Positions 61,583 through 64,000 of a stretch of 64,000 nt of DNA are shown here, one piece after another (positions within the stretch are counted from its first letter, which is position 1; each line of letters begins with the position of its first letter). The notes under the pieces were generated by a model, which saw only the letters and a list, made by a program, of their open reading frames with translations, searched no databases and was not told the DNA's origin. Made by a program: the position numbers and the translations under genes. The stretch comes from Anaerovorax sp. IOR16 (lineage in GTDB: Bacteria > Bacillota > Clostridia > Peptostreptococcales > Anaerovoracaceae), in the NCBI RefSeq assembly GCF_017168145.1, contig NZ_JADQTL010000009.1, positions 682,001 to 746,000 on the forward strand, written 5' to 3'.

Positions 61583-62689
61583 TTAATGTGTTTCTCCTAA
61601 TTGTAGTTTTACTTGAGTTTGAAGCTCTACAGGAAGTTTAGGGAATTTTTCTACATCCCAATCTTTTCGCATTAAATCCCATAGGGCACCATTCTCTTCT
61701 TTAATGGCTTTTCCAAAGCCAAGAGCATCTGATTTTATATTCTTTTGCATTTTCGAAATGACTTTTTGACACCCATCGGTAATGTTTTGCTGCAGTGCGA
61801 TTTCCAGCTCCTCTGGTGTATATTTTTTCGAAGAAGAAATTTGAGAAACGGAGGCTTTTGTCTTAATGAGTATTTGTAAGACTGTTTTTCCATCTTCTGT
61901 TTTTGGAACCAGTTTTGTTTGATTATTTTCTATACGGAATGTAATGCTCCCGTCAGAGGTAGAGATATTTCCGCGTTCTACACGGTTTTGAAGAAAAAGG
62001 AAGTAAATCGTTTCTTCTTGATTCAATGATCCGACTAATTTATCTTCACGAAAGATTGCAGTTCCATTCACTACGGCCATATCTTCTCTTGCAGATACAA
62101 TCGGAATGGACAATTGTATTCCTTCGCTTTTCAGAATATCAATTGCCTGATATACTTTTGTAGGTGCAGCAGTAGCGACTCCTTGAGAAGTAACTAGCAT
62201 TTTATCTAAGTCTAAGAATTTAATATTTGTAGACGATGTTTTTAAATCTAAAACTTGTGATGAATACGGTAAATTTGAGACCAAAAGATTGATAGAAATT
62301 CGCATTTTATAATTTCTTAGAACATAGTCAAGCAGAGGAGTAATTCCTTGATTTTTTGCAATTGAATTACTGATTACAAATGTTTTTGCATGGCTCCAAT
62401 ATGTTTCTCGGCTGTCAACTTCATTACAATTTTCAATAGCTTCAGCCAAAGATCTTCCATCTGCATAAATGGTTTCTACAACATTATCTTCTGATGCCGT
62501 ACTAATGCTTTTATTTACGATTTCTCCGGTAACGCGATAGCGATTGGTTACCGTGTCATAATCGATTGCTGCACCAGACAAGATTGACATATCGTTAATC
62601 TCTTTCATGCTTTTACAACCTGTAAGCATCATAGAGAAGCATAAAATCAAACATAAAAATAGCGTAGCATTTAAGTTTGCTTTCTTCAT
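61583..62689 (-). CDS. gerKC: spore germination lipoprotein, Ger(x)C family
   Basis: 368-residue lipoprotein C subunit of a germinant receptor. The lipobox LTGC closes the signal peptide (Cys at about 25). KEINDMSILSGAAIDYD, ADGRSLAEAIENCNEVDSR (shown in part), LLDYVLRNYKMRISINLLVS and the C-terminal AIKEENGALWDLMRKDWD match the Ger(x)C family. One nt from gerKA and directly coupled to gerKB. Confidence 0.93.
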   Translation of the reverse strand: MKKANLNATLFLCLILCFSMMLTGCKSMKEINDMSILSGAAIDYDTVTNRYRVTGEIVNKSISTASEDNVVETIYADGRSLAEAIENCNEVDSRETYWSHAKTFVISNSIAKNQGITPLLDYVLRNYKMRISINLLVSNLPYSSQVLDLKTSSTNIKFLDLDKMLVTSQGVATAAPTKVYQAIDILKSEGIQLSIPIVSAREDMAVVNGTAIFREDKLVGSLNQEETIYFLFLQNRVERGNISTSDGSITFRIENNQTKLVPKTEDGKTVLQILIKTKASVSQISSSKKYTPEELEIALQQNITDGCQKVISKMQKNIKSDALGFGKAIKEENGALWDLMRKDWDVEKFPKLPVELQTQVKLQLGETH

Positions 62690-62690
62690 T

Positions 62691-63998
62691 TTACTGACTC
62701 CTTTGCCTTGTACGATTATAAGGTGAAATATAAGAAGGACGTAATTTCATCTTAAACCAAGGGGAACGGATAAAGGTATCCTGGCATTTTTGAGGGAAGC
62801 TGGTGGATAGTGAGGATAGATATGGGAATCCAAAACTTTTCATCGAACTCAAATGAATCATTACGCTGATAACACCCAAAAGATATCCAGGAAAACCTAA
62901 TATGGATGCTAAAATAAGCCATAGAATTCGGAATAGAATTGATGGACTTTTTAAATATGGAATCATGATGCCGGTTACGCCTGTAAAAGCTACAATGATG
63001 ACGACCGGTATACTTACGAGCTTGGCTTCAACTGCGGCTTGCCCTAAAACCAGACCTCCTAAAATGGAAAGTGTTTGTCCGAAATTAGCAGGGACTTTTG
63101 AGCCACCTTCTAAAATTAACTCAAATGAAAAGATGAGTAAAATCATTTCAAATAAAGTTGGGAATGGAAGCTCCAGCCTTGATTCGGATAGATTCAACAA
63201 GAATCGTGTCGGAAGCAGATCCGGATGGAAGGTTACTAGGGCCAGATAGACTGCGGGAAGGCTTAATGTAGTAAAAAATCCAAGCATTCTAAGCCAACGA
63301 CCGAATGTTCCAACGTAAAAATTGGAATAATAGTCGTCGTTTGACTGAAAATATTCAATAAAGAAAAATGGAGCTGTGAGTACAACCGGTGTACCGTCTA
63401 TAATAAGTGCTACACGTCCTTCTAAAAGTTTTGCAGCTACGATATCCGGTCGTTCTGTTGATCCGGTTGTCTTAAATGGGGAACGTGGTGAATCCTTAAT
63501 TAATTCTTCTACATAATTTGTATCTAGAACACCATCAATGGAAATCGATTTCAATCTTTTTTTCATATCATTTAAAACGTCTTTGTTTGCGATTTCATCA
63601 ATGTAACAAAGCGCAATTTTTGTTTGTGTCTGTTTTCCAATGGTCATAAATTCAAATTTTAAATTTGGATTGCAAATTTTTCTTCGAATTAAGGACAAAT
63701 TAACAATAATAGCTTCGTTAAATCCCTCGCGTGGTCCGGATAATACTTTTTCTGCAGTTGGTTCTGCGATGGATCGCATAGACCATCCTCTTGTTGAGAG
63801 GGATAAACCGTAGTTGCATCCATCAACAAGTAAAATTGTATTTCCGGAGAGTACTTCGGATATCAGCGGTGTCAATTGATTACTTTTAATGATATCATTG
63901 GTAAAGAGAACCTTTTCTTCGAGTGTTTCAAGTAAATTATCTTTATCTCGCAGTTGTTTATTTAACATAATCGGTTCTATGATATGTTCATTTATCAA
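62691..63998 (-). CDS. gerKA: spore germination receptor subunit GerKA/GerAA type, cut by window end
   Basis: At least 435 residues of the A subunit. The visible N-terminal cytoplasmic domain includes NTILLVDGCNYGLSLSTRGW, EPTAEKVLSGPREGFNEAI and NPNLKFEFMTIGKQTQTKIAL; the membrane part includes ALIIDGTPVVLTAPFFFIEYFQ and LGGLVLGQAAVEAKLVSIPV. These are GerA-family features. INEHIIEPIM near the window edge is normally internal, so roughly 30-80 residues lie beyond it. First gene of an ABC (gerKA-KC-KB) order on the minus strand. Confidence 0.93.
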   Translation of the reverse strand: MINEHIIEPIMLNKQLRDKDNLLETLEEKVLFTNDIIKSNQLTPLISEVLSGNTILLVDGCNYGLSLSTRGWSMRSIAEPTAEKVLSGPREGFNEAIIVNLSLIRRKICNPNLKFEFMTIGKQTQTKIALCYIDEIANKDVLNDMKKRLKSISIDGVLDTNYVEELIKDSPRSPFKTTGSTERPDIVAAKLLEGRVALIIDGTPVVLTAPFFFIEYFQSNDDYYSNFYVGTFGRWLRMLGFFTTLSLPAVYLALVTFHPDLLPTRFLLNLSESRLELPFPTLFEMILLIFSFELILEGGSKVPANFGQTLSILGGLVLGQAAVEAKLVSIPVVIIVAFTGVTGIMIPYLKSPSILFRILWLILASILGFPGYLLGVISVMIHLSSMKSFGFPYLSSLSTSFPQKCQDTFIRSPWFKMKLRPSYISPYNRTRQRSQ

Positions 63999-64000
63999 TA

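Overview
The window is a low-GC (roughly 37% by eye) stretch from a spore-forming anaerobic Firmicute, most likely a member of the Clostridia. The evidence is a full set of endospore genes (gpr, spoIIP, yqfC, yqfD, ylmC/ymxH, tepA, a gerK-type operon), pyruvate phosphate dikinase, RbsABC-type sugar uptake, strong AGGAGG ribosome sites, TTG and GTG starts, and a perfect CIRCE operator. No rRNA, tRNA, CRISPR, phage or insertion-sequence genes were seen. I cannot name the genus from sequence alone. Both window edges cut a gene: an M20D amidohydrolase on the left and gerKA on the right.

Layout. 1-7066: end of an amidohydrolase gene, rpsT (minus), then gpr, spoIIP, a small membrane protein in the yqxA position, lepA and hemW. 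This order matches the classical Bacillus/Clostridium block. 7077-20560: a carbohydrate island sits between hemW and hrcA, which are neighbours in Bacillus. It holds glpK, a Crp-like protein without a DNA-binding domain, a frameshifted cation-efflux gene, nagB, nagA, two alternating pairs of TIM-barrel isomerase plus Gfo/Idh/MocA oxidoreductase, a ROK kinase, and a ribose-type ABC transporter. 20636-21265: a cytidylate-kinase-like gene on the minus strand. 21412-28210: the CIRCE-controlled hrcA-grpE-dnaK-dnaJ cluster with prmA and rsmE. 28223-30467: a minus-strand M23 peptidase/deacetylase fusion and a small divergent gene. 30471-40365: the conserved block resumes with mtaB, a HIT protein, rpsU, yqeY, yqfC, yqfD, phoH, ybeY, cdd, era, recO, a DUF4342-like gene and glyQS.

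40510-48881: ppdK, pepD, an OPT-family peptide transporter, an orphan PqqD-like gene, ylmC/ymxH and tepA. 49091-57302: a compact Tad/Flp-type pilus locus (tadZ, tadA, tadB, tadC, Flp1 pilin, two TadE-like proteins, a DUF5702-like protein and a DUF6382-like protein). No prepilin peptidase is present in it, and several parts have unusual architectures. 57366-60726: a small zinc-ribbon gene (minus), metNIQ and a small unknown membrane protein. 60668-63998: a gerK-type germination receptor operon (minus, gerKA cut by the window end).

Most promising for novelty are two systems. The first is the amino-sugar operon, in which paired oxidoreductases and isomerases are joined to nagBA, a sugar kinase and dedicated uptake; this suggests an oxidation-dependent route from an unknown glycoside or amino-sugar derivative into GlcNAc-6-P metabolism. 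The second is the variant Tad pilus, where one TadE-like subunit ends in two identically spaced His-Cys-Cys-Cys modules and the TadC-like protein has an insertion of about 190 residues between its first two membrane helices.
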